Below are positions 56,107 to 56,114 of a stretch of DNA of 56,114 bases, piece by piece. The notes under the pieces were generated by a model, which did no database searches, had not been told where the DNA came from, and saw only the letters and a program-made list of their open reading frames with translations. A program made the translations under genes and the position numbers. The stretch covers positions 1 through 56,114 of the forward strand of contig JBCCYT010000008.1 in the NCBI GenBank assembly GCA_039188975.1, written 5' to 3'. Each line of letters begins with the position of its first letter. Within the stretch, counting starts at the first letter, position 1. Source of the stretch: UBA11606 sp039188975. GTDB taxonomy: Bacteria; Actinomycetota; Acidimicrobiia; Acidimicrobiales; Aldehydirespiratoraceae.

Positions 56107-56114
56107 AAATCGCG

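Noticed and set aside
1..56114. tRNA or rRNA genes, insertion sequences, integrase or phage genes, att sites.
   Set aside because: None seen. The window is densely packed with co-oriented motility genes and no transposase motif was recognised.

Overview
The window is a high-GC chromosomal segment from what looks like a motile monoderm actinobacterium. I infer an Acidimicrobiia/Ilumatobacter-like organism from the GC-rich codon use, the actinobacterial style of the genes, the presence of FliW-CsrA and FlbD, and the lack of genes for outer-membrane P/L rings or a PilQ secretin. It carries two surface machines side by side: a type IV pilus (T4P) locus (about 1-13.6 kb) and an almost complete flagellar locus (about 17.2-51.3 kb). 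Signalling genes lie between them and at the right edge.

Layout. 1-2.3 kb: two secreted proteins built from lectin-like beta-sandwich repeats. 2.3-13.6 kb: three tandem major-type pilins (one carrying a carbohydrate-binding-like domain, one broken by an internal deletion), PilC, PilB, three minor pilins (one a 629-residue protein with a DUF642-like and two discoidin domains), a natural PilM-PilN fusion, PilO and a PilP-position protein. 13.7-17.0 kb: a small unknown gene, a degenerate GGDEF-EAL membrane protein and a sensor-less NarL-type two-component pair. 17.2-27.1 kb (minus strand): the basal-body/export/hook operon flgB-flgC-fliE-F-G-H-I-J-transglycosylase-fliK-flgD-flgE. 27.3-32.6 kb: fliT-like, fliS, fliD and two near-identical flagellins. 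32.7-33.3 kb: a five-copy hairpin array and a terminator. 33.3-36.0 kb: flbD-motA-motB-fliL. 36.0-41.3 kb: flgL, flgK, flgN, the flagellar sigma factor fliA and a degenerate EAL-like membrane protein. 41.4-51.3 kb: csrA, fliW, an unknown membrane protein, an FlhF-like protein without a P-loop, flhA, flhB, fliR, fliQ, fliP, fliO, fliN, fliM. 51.5-56.1 kb: HDOD-GGDEF, a CheB-like protein without catalytic residues, a LiaF-like protein and a PAS-GGDEF.

The most interesting observations are regulatory. (1) A promoter-like element, TCAT(G/C)-N15-CCGA(A/G)AC, with the spacing of sigma-28 (FliA) promoters, lies upstream of flagellar genes (flgB, fliC1, flbD-mot, flgN, flhA) and also of T4P genes (a pilin, pilC, pilB, pilMN), the two-component pair and a GGDEF gene. 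This suggests that the flagellar sigma factor encoded here also drives the pilus. Several of these elements end 7-8 nt before the start codon, predicting leaderless mRNAs. (2) An 18-bp inverted repeat, consensus ATGGGCC-N4-GGCCCAT, recurs in about eight to ten intergenic sites next to those promoters, as expected of a shared operator. (3) A 45-bp-period array of five identical perfect hairpins separates fliL from flagellin. The motor is unusual in predicted signalling: FliM lacks the N-terminal EIDALL CheY-docking motif, no cheA/W/Y is present in the window, FlhF has lost its P-loop and the CheB-like protein has lost its active site. Cyclic di-GMP proteins, both active-looking and degenerate, are interspersed with both machines, and PilB has an MshEN-type N-terminus, so c-di-GMP probably coordinates pilus and flagellum.

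Start codons were chosen from Shine-Dalgarno spacing, overlap with the upstream stop and family N-termini. All regulatory calls are by-eye pattern recognition and have not been tested statistically.
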